Positions 1 to 5,942 are shown, counted from the first letter of the stretch. The stretch: 7,346 nucleotides of DNA from Pseudomonadota bacterium (GCA_023387715.1 JAEWHQ010000228.1:1-7346); one strand, 5' to 3'. A program made the numbers and translations. Notes: a model not told the origin generated them from the sequence alone.

Positions 1-797
1 TTATCCAGATCCGCATCACCAAAAAGAATTTGCGGTGATTTTCCGCCCAGCTCCATATTGCAAGGGATAGCGTGTGAGGCGGCTGCTTTCAGCACGCGCT
101 CACCCGTTGGCACCGAGCCGGTAAAGGTGATCTGGTCAATGCCTTTATGGCTGGCCAATGCATCACCAATCAGCGAACCGCGACCATTGATGAGGTTAAC
201 CTGACCGTCGGGCAGGCCTGCTTCCTGACATATTTTGACAAACTCATAGGCTGATAAAGGCGTTTCGGTCGCAGGTTTGATAATAACCGAGCACCCGGCG
301 GTGAGAGCAGGGGCAACACCACGGGCAATCAACTGGAACGGATAGTTCCAAGGGATGATGTGGAGCGACACGCCGATGGCATCTTTGACTGTCCAGTCAG
401 ACCAGTCCGGCCCCAACGGAATGGATGAGCCATGCTGTTTGTCGGCAACGCCTGCATAATATTCAAAGAAACGTGCGGCACAGTCGACTTCCCAATAGGC
501 ATCGCGCAAAGGTTTGCCGCTGTCTTGGGCTTCCAGCTTGGCGATTGCGTCGCGGCGCTCAAGAATCAGCTCGCCGATTTTATGTAAGATACGGCCGCGT
601 TCAAACGGGCGTAATTTAGCCCATGGCCCTTGATCGAAAGCCTTGCGGGCGGCCTCCACCGCAGCATTTACTTCATTTTCACCGGCGCGGACAAAGCGGC
701 CGATGACTTTTCCGGTGGAAGGATCGCGGCTTTCCCCGACACCATCGGAACCTTCATGAATTTCTTTGCCACCAATTAATAACGGAATATCGCGCAA
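1..797 (-). CDS. NAD(P)-dependent aldehyde dehydrogenase, N-terminal 265 residues (cut by left window edge)
   Basis: Oxidises an aldehyde to the carboxylate in the cytoplasm; the substrate is not readable. The minus-strand frame is open from a TTG at 797-795 to the window edge, giving 265 codons of a family usually near 490 residues. The TTG is chosen because GGAGGAG lies 6 nt upstream (810-804) and the protein then begins LRDIPLLIGGKE, a typical family N-terminus. Family landmarks are in order: IPWNYPF at 148-154 with the oxyanion-hole Asn151, cofactor-binding Lys174 in KPATETP, FTGSVPTG at 225-232 in the Rossmann fold, and ELGGKSP at 249-255 with the general-base Glu249. The catalytic Cys lies beyond the window, so activity cannot be confirmed. 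It is divergent from the SDR-led gene string and shares its control region, suggesting a common pathway. The general look is betaine-aldehyde-dehydrogenase-like, but the exact class is uncertain. Confidence 0.93.
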   Translation of the reverse strand, partial: MRDIPLLIGGKEIHEGSDGVGESRDPSTGKVIGRFVRAGENEVNAAVEAARKAFDQGPWAKLRPFERGRILHKIGELILERRDAIAKLEAQDSGKPLRDAYWEVDCAARFFEYYAGVADKQHGSSIPLGPDWSDWTVKDAIGVSLHIIPWNYPFQLIARGVAPALTAGCSVIIKPATETPLSAYEFVKICQEAGLPDGQVNLINGRGSLIGDALASHKGIDQITFTGSVPTGERVLKAAASHAIPCNMELGGKSPQILFGDADLD

Positions 798-803
798 TTC
801 AAA

Positions 804-810
804 CTCCTCC
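804..810 (-). promoter_or_regulatory. Ribosome binding site that fixes the TTG start of the aldehyde dehydrogenase
   Basis: On the minus strand this reads GGAGGAG, a near-perfect anti-16S match, with 6 nt to the TTG at 797-795. The only nearby in-frame upstream alternative is a CTG that overlaps the site itself, so TTG is the best-supported initiator. Confidence 0.8.
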
Positions 811-830
811 AGTTTGTTTTATGTGCATGA

Positions 831-859
831 TTGATACACGGTAAACCAATATGTATACA
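831..859 (+). promoter_or_regulatory. Sigma-70-type promoter of the SDR-led gene string
   Basis: TTGATA at 831-836 and TATACA at 854-859 are separated by exactly 17 nt, a good housekeeping-sigma match. Transcription would start near 866, leaving a leader of about 67 nt before the SDR ATG at 933. The -10 box lies inside the palindrome at 848-863, so a protein bound there would be expected to block this promoter. This is a consensus match by eye, not a mapped start. Confidence 0.5.
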
Positions 860-863
860 AATT
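848..863. promoter_or_regulatory. Candidate operator, near-perfect 16-bp palindrome
   Basis: AATATGTATACAAATT is symmetric at 14 of 16 positions around the perfect core TGTATACA (852-859). The GT/AC half-site layout is the type bound by FadR/FCD-class GntR regulators, and one is encoded at 3886-4566. It covers the plus-strand -10 box and abuts a minus-strand TATAAT, so one bound dimer could control both divergent units. The match to this regulator is an inference. Confidence 0.5.
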
Positions 864-866
864 ATA
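861..866 (-). promoter_or_regulatory. Possible -10 box for the aldehyde dehydrogenase
   Basis: The minus strand reads TATAAT, a perfect -10 hexamer, 63 nt upstream of the TTG start. No convincing -35 box lies 16-18 nt upstream (the best available is CAGATT). An alternative minus-strand pair is TCGACA at 878-873 with TACATA at 855-850, spacing 17. One of these probably drives the gene, but I cannot choose between them. Confidence 0.25.
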
Positions 867-872
867 AAATAT

Positions 873-897
873 TGTCGACATTTAATCTGCACATGTG
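873..897. promoter_or_regulatory. Two more 8-bp palindromes in the divergent control region
   Basis: TGTCGACA (873-880) and CACATGTG (890-897) are both perfect 8-bp palindromes. The first shares the TGT..ACA ends of the core at 852-859, and its centre lies 21 bp away, two helical turns, as expected for two dimers bound on the same DNA face. TGTTAGACA at 907-915 is another TGT/ACA pair, with a 3-bp spacer. They may be auxiliary operator sites for the cluster's regulator. Confidence 0.3.
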
Positions 898-932
898 TAT
901 GTGTCATGTTAGACAACTCTGGGAGGTGGAGA

Positions 933-1721
933 ATGGAACTGGGACTTCAGGGCAAACGCGCTCTGATAACAGCAGCATCACGCGGTCTTGGCCGCGCGGC
1001 TGCCATTGCTTTGGCGCGTGAGGGGGCGTCATTGGCTGTTGCAGGACGCAATCTGGCGGCTATGCAAGGTTTTGTTGACGAGCTGAAAGCCGCAGGCGCG
1101 GCACAGGCTGTCGCGGTGGAAATTGATTTGTCCAAGCGCGAAACTTTGCAAAGCGGTGTTCGTTCAGCAGTCGAAGCGCTTGGTGGCATTGATATTTTTG
1201 TGGCGAATACAGGCGGGCCGGAATCGGCACCTTTTTTAGGTGTGAACCGTGAAAGCTGGGAAGACGCGCTCAATGAAAGCCTGCTTCCGATGGTCGATCT
1301 TTGCCATGAAATCTTGCCTCACATGCAAAAGAGCCAATTTGGCCGCATCATTTTTGTCACCACGGTGGGCGTGAAAATCGTTCAGCCGAATATGGTTTTG
1401 TCGGACTCTATCCGTCTGGCGGTGGTTGGCATGGCCAAATCTTTGTCGATCGAATTTGCGCATGAAGGCATTACGGTTAACTGTCTCTGTCCGGGGCCTT
1501 TTGCCACCGACCGGATGGAGTATCTGGTGACATCGAGCATGGAGCGCGATGCGCTCAGCCGCAGTGAGGCTGAGAAATTATGGCTTGGTGAAGTGCCGGT
1601 CGGCAAATTCGGTGATCCGGAAGATTTCGGCGCGATGGTTGCTTTCCTGTCTTCAAAACGGGGCGGGTTTATTACCGGCACGGCCATTGCACTCGATGGC
1701 GGAAAATCACGCGCATATTAA
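933..1721 (+). CDS. Atypical short-chain dehydrogenase/reductase lacking the YxxxK pair (262 aa)
   Basis: A classical-size SDR, normally an NAD(P)(H)-dependent alcohol/ketone oxidoreductase in the cytoplasm. An in-frame extension to 831 exists, but the ATG at 933 is chosen because GGAGG (922-926) sits 6 nt before it and the protein then starts with the usual SDR strand MELGLQGKRALIT. The nucleotide-binding loop reads TAASRGLG (13-20), with Ala for the first Gly. NTGG (92-95) replaces NNAG, and the structural Asn114 is kept. The C-terminal end ITGTAIALDGG (247-257) is canonical. The catalytic region is not: the Ser segment reads VTTVG (142-146), and the YxxxK position reads SDSIR (157-161), so Tyr becomes Ser and Lys becomes Arg. 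I recall other SDRs with an LSN..R pattern here, so this may mark a subfamily rather than decay. It is first in the plus-strand string, 13 nt before the ThDP gene. Confidence 0.92.
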   Translation: MELGLQGKRALITAASRGLGRAAAIALAREGASLAVAGRNLAAMQGFVDELKAAGAAQAVAVEIDLSKRETLQSGVRSAVEALGGIDIFVANTGGPESAPFLGVNRESWEDALNESLLPMVDLCHEILPHMQKSQFGRIIFVTTVGVKIVQPNMVLSDSIRLAVVGMAKSLSIEFAHEGITVNCLCPGPFATDRMEYLVTSSMERDALSRSEAEKLWLGEVPVGKFGDPEDFGAMVAFLSSKRGGFITGTAIALDGGKSRAY

Positions 1722-1734
1722 GGGAGAGAGAATA

Positions 1735-3384
1735 ATGCTGAATAAGCAGATACAGCTTGATGGTGGTGGCGCTATTGTTAAATGGCTTCACGGTGCCGGT
1801 GTTAAGAATATTTTCTCCGTTTCGGGCGGGCCGATTAATCCGGTTTATCGGGCATGTGCCAAAACCGGCGTGCAACTGGTGCATGCGCGCCATGAAGCTG
1901 CCGCTTGTTATATGGCGGAGGCCAATGCCCGTGTGAATGGTGATGTGGGCGTGGCGATGGTAACGCTTGGGCCCGGTGTAACCAATACGGTGACCCCTGC
2001 GATTGTTTCCCATCTTGGCGGCACACCACTTTTGATTATCGGTGCACAATCAGCAATAACCAGTGCTGATAAAGGTGCGGGGATGACCTTTAATGTGCTG
2101 CCTGCCATGCAGGCGGTGACAAAATGGGCAGCACGCTGCACGGAAGCCAAACGCTTGCCGGAATATCTGGATATGGCATGGCGTCATATTTGGGCTGGCC
2201 GTCCGGGGCCGGTGTTTCTGGAAGTGCCGACCGATATTTTGCATCAGCTGATTGATGCAGATCCGGCAACAATTGCTACACAAGTGCCGGTTAAACCGGG
2301 GCGTCCGGGGAATTGCGCTGGCGATATCGCAGCTTTTACCAAAATTTTCAGTGCTGCCAAACGTCCTGTTTTGATCCTTGGGGATGATGTTTTCTTCAAT
2401 CCGAGCGAACGCCTGCAGGAAGCGATTGAAAAACATCAGTTACCGTTTTTCACCATGCGTTTGGCGCGTGGTGCGGTAGATGAAAATCATGCCCTTTGGG
2501 CAGGCCCTGCCTATACGCCTTGCAACAGCGCCATACGTCAGGCACTCGCCGCCTCGGATTGTGTTATTCTGGTTGGCCATCATTTCGAGTTTGATCTCGA
2601 ATTTGGTTCCGGTGTTGGCAAAGATACGAAAATCATTCAGGTCGCAGGCGATCAGACGATTTTGCATCGCAACCGCCGTGCAGATGTGGCGATCAACGCC
2701 TCTGCCTATCACTTCCTTTATGCCTTGGCAGAAGCACAAACGGGTGCCTTTGATGCCGGTTGGCGCGATGCGCTGATTGCTAAATGGAACGATGAACATC
2801 AAGCGCAGGCAGGTGAAGATAATGCGCAAGGGCTGCATCCGATCAATGCGATTGATGCTGTCACATCAGCTGCACCTGATAATACGATTTACACATCATC
2901 CCATGGCAATGTGGATTTTTGGGCGGATGCACGTTTGAAAGTGAAAGCGCCGGGGCGTTATTTGCGTGCTGGTCAATCGGGCACATTGGGTGCGGAAGTG
3001 CCTTATGGCGCTGGTGCTAATTTTGCTGATCCGCAAGCGCCGTCGATTGTGTTTGTCGGTGATGGCGGTGTTGGTTTCCATGTGACGGAACTTGATACGG
3101 CAGAGCGCTATGGCCGCGCTTTTATCATTGTCGTTTTAGATGATGAATCCTGGGCCGCCATCGCTCTCCCGCAGGAAATGTCTTACGGCGAGACCTATGA
3201 AATGGCACTGCCGAGACGCGACTGGGCAAAACTGGCGGAAGCTTTGGGCGGTAAAGGCTATCACGCCAAAACCAGAGAAGAGATTGGCGAGGCGGTCAAA
3301 CAGGCAATCGCCAGTGGCAAACCGGCGATCATTCAGGTGCCGGTGCGCAGCGTCATCAGCCCGTACATGGAATATATTTCTTAA
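1735..3384 (+). CDS. Thiamine-diphosphate-dependent C-C lyase/carboligase, acetolactate-synthase-like (549 aa)
   Basis: A ThDP enzyme of the acetolactate synthase/benzaldehyde lyase/decarboxylase superfamily, which makes or breaks C-C bonds next to a carbonyl. The start ATG at 1735 follows GGGAG (1722-1726) and comes 13 nt after the SDR stop, so the two are probably co-translated. Three domains are recognisable: an N-terminal PYR domain (about 5-170) with RHEAAACYMAE and the cofactor-activating Glu54; a central FAD/NAD-like domain (about 195-330); and a C-terminal PP domain (about 370-535) with GTLGAEVPYG (416-425) and the Mg/ThDP motif beginning GDGG (442-445). That motif normally ends in NN or ND, but here reads LDDESW (468-473). 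From memory, the GDG-to-SW stretch is most like benzaldehyde lyase. Length is normal for the superfamily. Substrate unknown; acetolactate synthase proper is unlikely, since no regulatory subunit gene follows. Confidence 0.9.
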   Translation: MLNKQIQLDGGGAIVKWLHGAGVKNIFSVSGGPINPVYRACAKTGVQLVHARHEAAACYMAEANARVNGDVGVAMVTLGPGVTNTVTPAIVSHLGGTPLLIIGAQSAITSADKGAGMTFNVLPAMQAVTKWAARCTEAKRLPEYLDMAWRHIWAGRPGPVFLEVPTDILHQLIDADPATIATQVPVKPGRPGNCAGDIAAFTKIFSAAKRPVLILGDDVFFNPSERLQEAIEKHQLPFFTMRLARGAVDENHALWAGPAYTPCNSAIRQALAASDCVILVGHHFEFDLEFGSGVGKDTKIIQVAGDQTILHRNRRADVAINASAYHFLYALAEAQTGAFDAGWRDALIAKWNDEHQAQAGEDNAQGLHPINAIDAVTSAAPDNTIYTSSHGNVDFWADARLKVKAPGRYLRAGQSGTLGAEVPYGAGANFADPQAPSIVFVGDGGVGFHVTELDTAERYGRAFIIVVLDDESWAAIALPQEMSYGETYEMALPRRDWAKLAEALGGKGYHAKTREEIGEAVKQAIASGKPAIIQVPVRSVISPYMEYIS

Positions 3385-3393
3385 TCTAAAGTC

Positions 3394-3434
3394 TGAGCTG
3401 TGCTGTGTTTTCTTTGAAAATGCAGCGCAGTTTG
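3394..3434 (+). terminator. Intercistronic hairpin between the ThDP gene and the cupin gene
   Basis: CTGTGCTG (3398-3405) pairs with CAGCGCAG (3423-3430) with one G-U. Four weaker pairs extend the outer end to 3394/3434. A 2x2 internal loop is followed by a second stem, TTTTC (3408-3412) with GAAAA (3416-3420), around a TTT loop. Only TTT follows the main stem, so it is at best a partial terminator; it could equally stabilise the upstream mRNA or lower cupin expression. It begins 10 nt after the ThDP stop codon. Confidence 0.45.
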
Positions 3435-3476
3435 AACCTTGCCGATTATGACATGACTGATAAACTGGAGGGATAA

Positions 3477-3809
3477 ATGAAAATCTGGAAAGATGGCGAC
3501 AAGCATGGCATTACGCCGCCTAATCATTTTGGTGGTTTGAACGTATTGGACATTGTACCTTTTGCGGGTTCCAATTTTTGCATACAGGTTTCAAAAGCGC
3601 CAAAAGGGGGCGGAGGGGAGCTGCATCATCATGACGACGTGTCGCAAGTCTTTTATATTGCGTCGGGTGCTTTAACCTTCGATACAGGTAAAGAGCGTTT
3701 TACTTTAACCCAAGGTCAGGCAGTTCTGTTCGAGCCGTTTGATCCGCATTATACCATTAATGAACAAGATGAAGAATGCGTCAGCATTGTCATCACAGTC
3801 AAACAATAA
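3477..3809 (+). CDS. Small single-domain cupin protein (110 aa)
   Basis: A one-domain beta-barrel cupin, cytoplasmic, with no signal peptide. The start ATG follows a strong GGAGGG (3467-3472). Cupin motif 1 is G47-E-L-H-H-H-D-D-V-S-Q-V-F-Y-I-A-S-G64. It keeps the HxH pair (His50/His52), but the usual metal-ligand Glu five residues later is Gln57. Motif 2 runs from G80 to N95 and keeps Pro87, His91 and Asn95. A three-His metal site is therefore likely, or a non-metal binding protein. Small cupins in catabolic strings act as isomerases, dioxygenases, lyases or ligand-binding helpers, and the sequence does not decide between them. It lies 92 nt after the ThDP gene and 76 nt before the regulator, on the same strand, so it is probably co-transcribed. 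Confidence 0.88.
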   Translation: MKIWKDGDKHGITPPNHFGGLNVLDIVPFAGSNFCIQVSKAPKGGGGELHHHDDVSQVFYIASGALTFDTGKERFTLTQGQAVLFEPFDPHYTINEQDEECVSIVITVKQ

Positions 3810-3835
3810 CAATATTTTCGTCGGAACATGAACGC

Positions 3836-3863
3836 CGGTTCTGATTTCCTCACACGAGAACCG
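3836..3863. promoter_or_regulatory. Inverted repeat before the GntR gene
   Basis: CGGTTCT (3836-3842) and AGAACCG (3857-3863) form a perfect 7-bp inverted repeat with a 14-nt spacer, lying 22 nt before the regulator's ATG. No U-run follows, so an intrinsic terminator is unlikely. Half-site centres are 21 bp apart, consistent with a bipartite operator for autoregulation, or an mRNA hairpin dampening regulator synthesis. It does not resemble the TGT..ACA palindromes at 852-880. Confidence 0.35.
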
Positions 3864-3885
3864 ATAAAGCGCAGATGGCAAAAGA

Positions 3886-4566
3886 ATGAACGTAACTTTG
3901 GATCAGACCTCTTCACCAGCCAATTTAGTCCAGATTTTGGAAGACGACATTTTAAGTGGTCGTCTGCATCCGGGCACGAGGCTTGATGAGCAGGCACTGG
4001 CTAAAAGGTTCGAGGTTTCACGCACACCTGTGCGTGAGGCACTGCGCCATCTGGCTTCCAGCGGTTTAGTGGAAATCAAGCGCAATCAGGGTGCAACCGT
4101 GATGGAACTGACAACGCGCAGCGTTGTTGAAATGTTTCAGGTGCTTGCGGAAATGGAAGGTTTGGCTGCCCGTTTATGTGCACGCCGGATGACAAGAGCC
4201 GATATTGAAGCTCTGCGCGTGGAAAATGATATTTGCCGTGCAAAGGCCGGTGAGGATGATCAAACCGGTTTTATTCTGGCCAATAATGCTTTTCACGATG
4301 TTATCTGGCGCTGTTCACAGAACCAGTTTCTCTATCAGGAAGCGTACAAACTGGGAAAACGCCTCAACCCTTATCGTCGTTATGTGACCCATCCGAGACG
4401 AATGCAGGAAAGCTGTGATGATCATGCCCGTTTGCTGCAAGCTATTGAAAATGGCGACGGCGAACTGGCTGACCGTTTAATGCGCGAGCATGTGGAGCTG
4501 ATTGCGGGCGGTGCGGCAGATGTTGTGGTGGCACTCGAAAGCAGTGTTTTAAGCAGCACTGATTAA
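3886..4566 (+). CDS. GntR-family transcriptional regulator, FadR/FCD subfamily (226 aa)
   Basis: A DNA-binding regulator, probably the local switch for this cluster. The N-terminal winged helix-turn-helix spans about residues 12-75: ILSGRLHPGTRLDE, then the recognition region SRTPVREALRHLASSGLVE (45-63) and wing NQGATV (67-72). The all-helical FCD ligand domain spans about 80-215, with Asn133, His137, His180 and His202 at the places where FCD proteins usually hold a metal that helps bind a small carboxylate. Length is typical. The ATG at 3886 has no clear Shine-Dalgarno, only AAAAGA, which suggests low expression. It lies 76 nt after the cupin gene behind an inverted repeat. Likely targets (inference) are the divergent region at 798-932 and perhaps the leader of dpaL. 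FCD regulators are commonly repressors released by a pathway substrate or intermediate. Confidence 0.93.
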   Translation: MNVTLDQTSSPANLVQILEDDILSGRLHPGTRLDEQALAKRFEVSRTPVREALRHLASSGLVEIKRNQGATVMELTTRSVVEMFQVLAEMEGLAARLCARRMTRADIEALRVENDICRAKAGEDDQTGFILANNAFHDVIWRCSQNQFLYQEAYKLGKRLNPYRRYVTHPRRMQESCDDHARLLQAIENGDGELADRLMREHVELIAGGAADVVVALESSVLSSTD

Positions 4567-4575
4567 AGCGCATTA

Positions 4576-4599
4576 CATGCCAGCATGAAACGGTTTCAT
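4576..4599. repeat. Nested inverted repeats downstream of the GntR gene
   Basis: ATGAAACGGTTTCAT (4585-4599) is a perfect 7-bp inverted repeat around a central G. It overlaps a smaller one, CATGC-CA-GCATG (4576-4587). The larger palindrome resembles a LacI-family operator in style, but no such regulator is in the window. Its position, 9 nt after the GntR stop and about 140 nt before dpaL, also fits an intergenic repeat element or part of the dpaL control region. Confidence 0.35.
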
Positions 4600-4618
4600 C
4601 CGATCTTCGTCTAAGGGT

Positions 4619-4656
4619 GAGCGGCACAGTGGTTTTTCGATGATGAAAAGCCGCTC
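4619..4656 (+). terminator. Probable weak terminator after the GntR gene
   Basis: GAGCGGC (4619-4625) pairs perfectly with GCCGCTC (4650-4656). Inside, TTTTC (4634-4638) pairs with GAAAA (4645-4649) around a 6-nt loop, with an 8-nt bulge on the 5' side. The sequence after the stem is TTGTTCC, a poor U-tract. It could end or attenuate the SDR-to-regulator transcript before dpaL. Confidence 0.4.
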
Positions 4657-4690
4657 TTGTTCCGGTGCAAATTATTGTCCGACTTTTATC

Positions 4691-4708
4691 AAGCCGGCTT
4701 AAGGCCGG
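4691..4708 (+). promoter_or_regulatory. GC-rich hairpin/palindrome in the dpaL leader
   Basis: AAGCCGGCTT (4691-4700) is a perfect 10-bp palindrome. Its CCGGC (4694-4698) can instead pair with GCCGG (4704-4708) around a TTAAG loop. It ends 17 nt before the ribosome binding site GGGAG (4726-4730). No U-tract follows. It may be a protein-binding site or a leader hairpin; two mutually exclusive structures are possible. Confidence 0.3.
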
Positions 4709-4739
4709 ATGGCATCTATTCGCATGGGAGTGAAGCGAA

Positions 4740-5918
4740 ATGACGGATATTCGTCTGGTCGAAAATAAATCGGCACAAAAAGGTCAAAAACTTGATCATG
4801 GACAATCGCTGATCGCCGGTATTGCCGGTGTTGAAGAGGTAAAATCCTTTTTAAGTGCATTTCCTGACTATCAGCCGACACCTTTGGTGGAACTTAAAAA
4901 TCTGGCACAAAGCCTCGGCCTTGATACAGTTTTCTTTAAAGATGAAGGTGGTCGTTACGGCCTTTCCAGCTTTAAGGCGCTTGGTGGCGCTTATGCGGTT
5001 GCGCGTGTTGTGCACGCTTATGTGGAAGAAAAGCTTGGCCGCAAAATTGCGCCGTCTGAACTCACCAGCGATGAATGTAAAAAAGTGGCGAGCGAATTGA
5101 CAATTTGCTGTGCGACAGATGGCAATCACGGGCGCTCGGTGGCATCCGGTGCGCAGAAATATGGCTGCCGCTGTGTGATTATCTTGCATGAAAATGTCAC
5201 ACAAGGCCGTGAGGATGCGATTGCCCGTTTTGGCGCGGAAATCATCCGCACCAAGGGCAATTATGACGACTCGGTTGCGGCATCTTTCAAGATGGCAGAA
5301 GAAAACGGCTGGACGGTTATTTCTGATTTCTCCCGTGCCGGTTATACGGAAATTCCGGGTCTTGTTATGCAAGGCTATACGCTGATGCTCAATGAAATCT
5401 GGGAGCAGTCGGTCAAAGACTACAGCCATATTTTCATTCAGGCGGGGGTTGGCGGTCTGGCAGCGGTGGTTGCTGGTTTCTATCTCGACAAAATGGGCGA
5501 GAAACGACCAAAATTAATTGTCGTTGAGCCGCTGCGCGCCAATTGTCTGCAACGCAGTGCCGAGGCTGGTCATTCGCTTGCTATGGAACCGGGTGAAGAA
5601 ACCATCATGGCGATGCTTGAATGCTATGAGCCATCACTTTCGGCATGGGAAGTGCTGGAAAAAGCGGCGGATTATTATCTGACCGTTGAAGAGGATATGG
5701 CGGTTAAGGCGCTTAAACAGCTGGCGCATCCGGTGGGCGATGATCAGTCGCTTAAAATTGGTGAATCCGGTGCATCGGGGCTGGCCGGTCTTTTAACTGC
5801 TGCGGCTGATCCGGCAATCATGGCCAAGCTTGGCTTGAAAAGTGATTCCCGCGTGCTGTTAATTGGCACAGAAGGCGCGACTGACGAAGCACTTTATCAG
5901 CGCCTGCTTGCCAGCTGA
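4740..5918 (+). CDS. dpaL: Diaminopropionate ammonia-lyase, PLP-dependent (392 aa)
   Basis: Fold-type II PLP enzyme that converts 2,3-diaminopropionate to pyruvate and two ammonia, in the cytoplasm. The ATG at 4740 follows GGGAG (4726-4730). The substrate-entry segment YQPTPL is at 44-49. Lys79 in SSFKALGG is the PLP-anchoring residue, and Asp127 in TDGNHGR matches the catalytic Asp of the E. coli enzyme (K77/D120 there). NYDDSV (174-179), GYTEIP, the phosphate-binding QAGVGG (234-239), and GESGASG (341-347) with TEGATD (377-382) follow in family order. The length matches E. coli YgeX/DpaL. It is separated from the GntR gene by 173 nt containing a hairpin, so it may have its own promoter while sharing the regulator. 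No carbamoyltransferase or hydantoinase neighbours, as around E. coli ygeX, are visible. A related beta-eliminating activity on another amino acid cannot be excluded. Confidence 0.87.
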   Translation: MTDIRLVENKSAQKGQKLDHGQSLIAGIAGVEEVKSFLSAFPDYQPTPLVELKNLAQSLGLDTVFFKDEGGRYGLSSFKALGGAYAVARVVHAYVEEKLGRKIAPSELTSDECKKVASELTICCATDGNHGRSVASGAQKYGCRCVIILHENVTQGREDAIARFGAEIIRTKGNYDDSVAASFKMAEENGWTVISDFSRAGYTEIPGLVMQGYTLMLNEIWEQSVKDYSHIFIQAGVGGLAAVVAGFYLDKMGEKRPKLIVVEPLRANCLQRSAEAGHSLAMEPGEETIMAMLECYEPSLSAWEVLEKAADYYLTVEEDMAVKALKQLAHPVGDDQSLKIGESGASGLAGLLTAAADPAIMAKLGLKSDSRVLLIGTEGATDEALYQRLLAS

Positions 5919-5942
5919 TGTTTGTAAAATTTTAAACAAAAC

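Noticed and set aside
329..619. Short open frames on both strands inside the aldehyde dehydrogenase
   Set aside because: The minus-strand frame from 797 encodes a continuous aldehyde dehydrogenase with all expected motifs, so these are out-of-frame shadows.
831..932. N-terminal extension of the SDR (34 extra residues starting at 831)
   Set aside because: The extension starts on the -35 box of the predicted promoter, is Cys/His-rich and unlike SDR N-termini, while the ATG at 933 has a strong GGAGG and gives the standard start.
1549..1734. 62-residue extension of the ThDP enzyme overlapping the SDR
   Set aside because: It runs out of frame inside the SDR gene; the ATG at 1735 follows GGGAG and starts right at the PYR domain.
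2440..2838. 132-residue minus-strand open frame inside the ThDP gene
   Set aside because: A shadow of the conserved coding frame with no ribosome binding site or recognisable motif.
4585..4599. Assignment of ATGAAACGGTTTCAT as a LacI-family operator
   Set aside because: The shape is suggestive, but no LacI-type regulator or sugar genes are in the window, so it is listed only as an inverted repeat.
4851..5429. 192-residue minus-strand open frame inside dpaL
   Set aside because: It is antisense to strongly conserved dpaL motifs, Cys/His/Arg-rich in the way of a reverse-frame shadow, and resembles no family I know.
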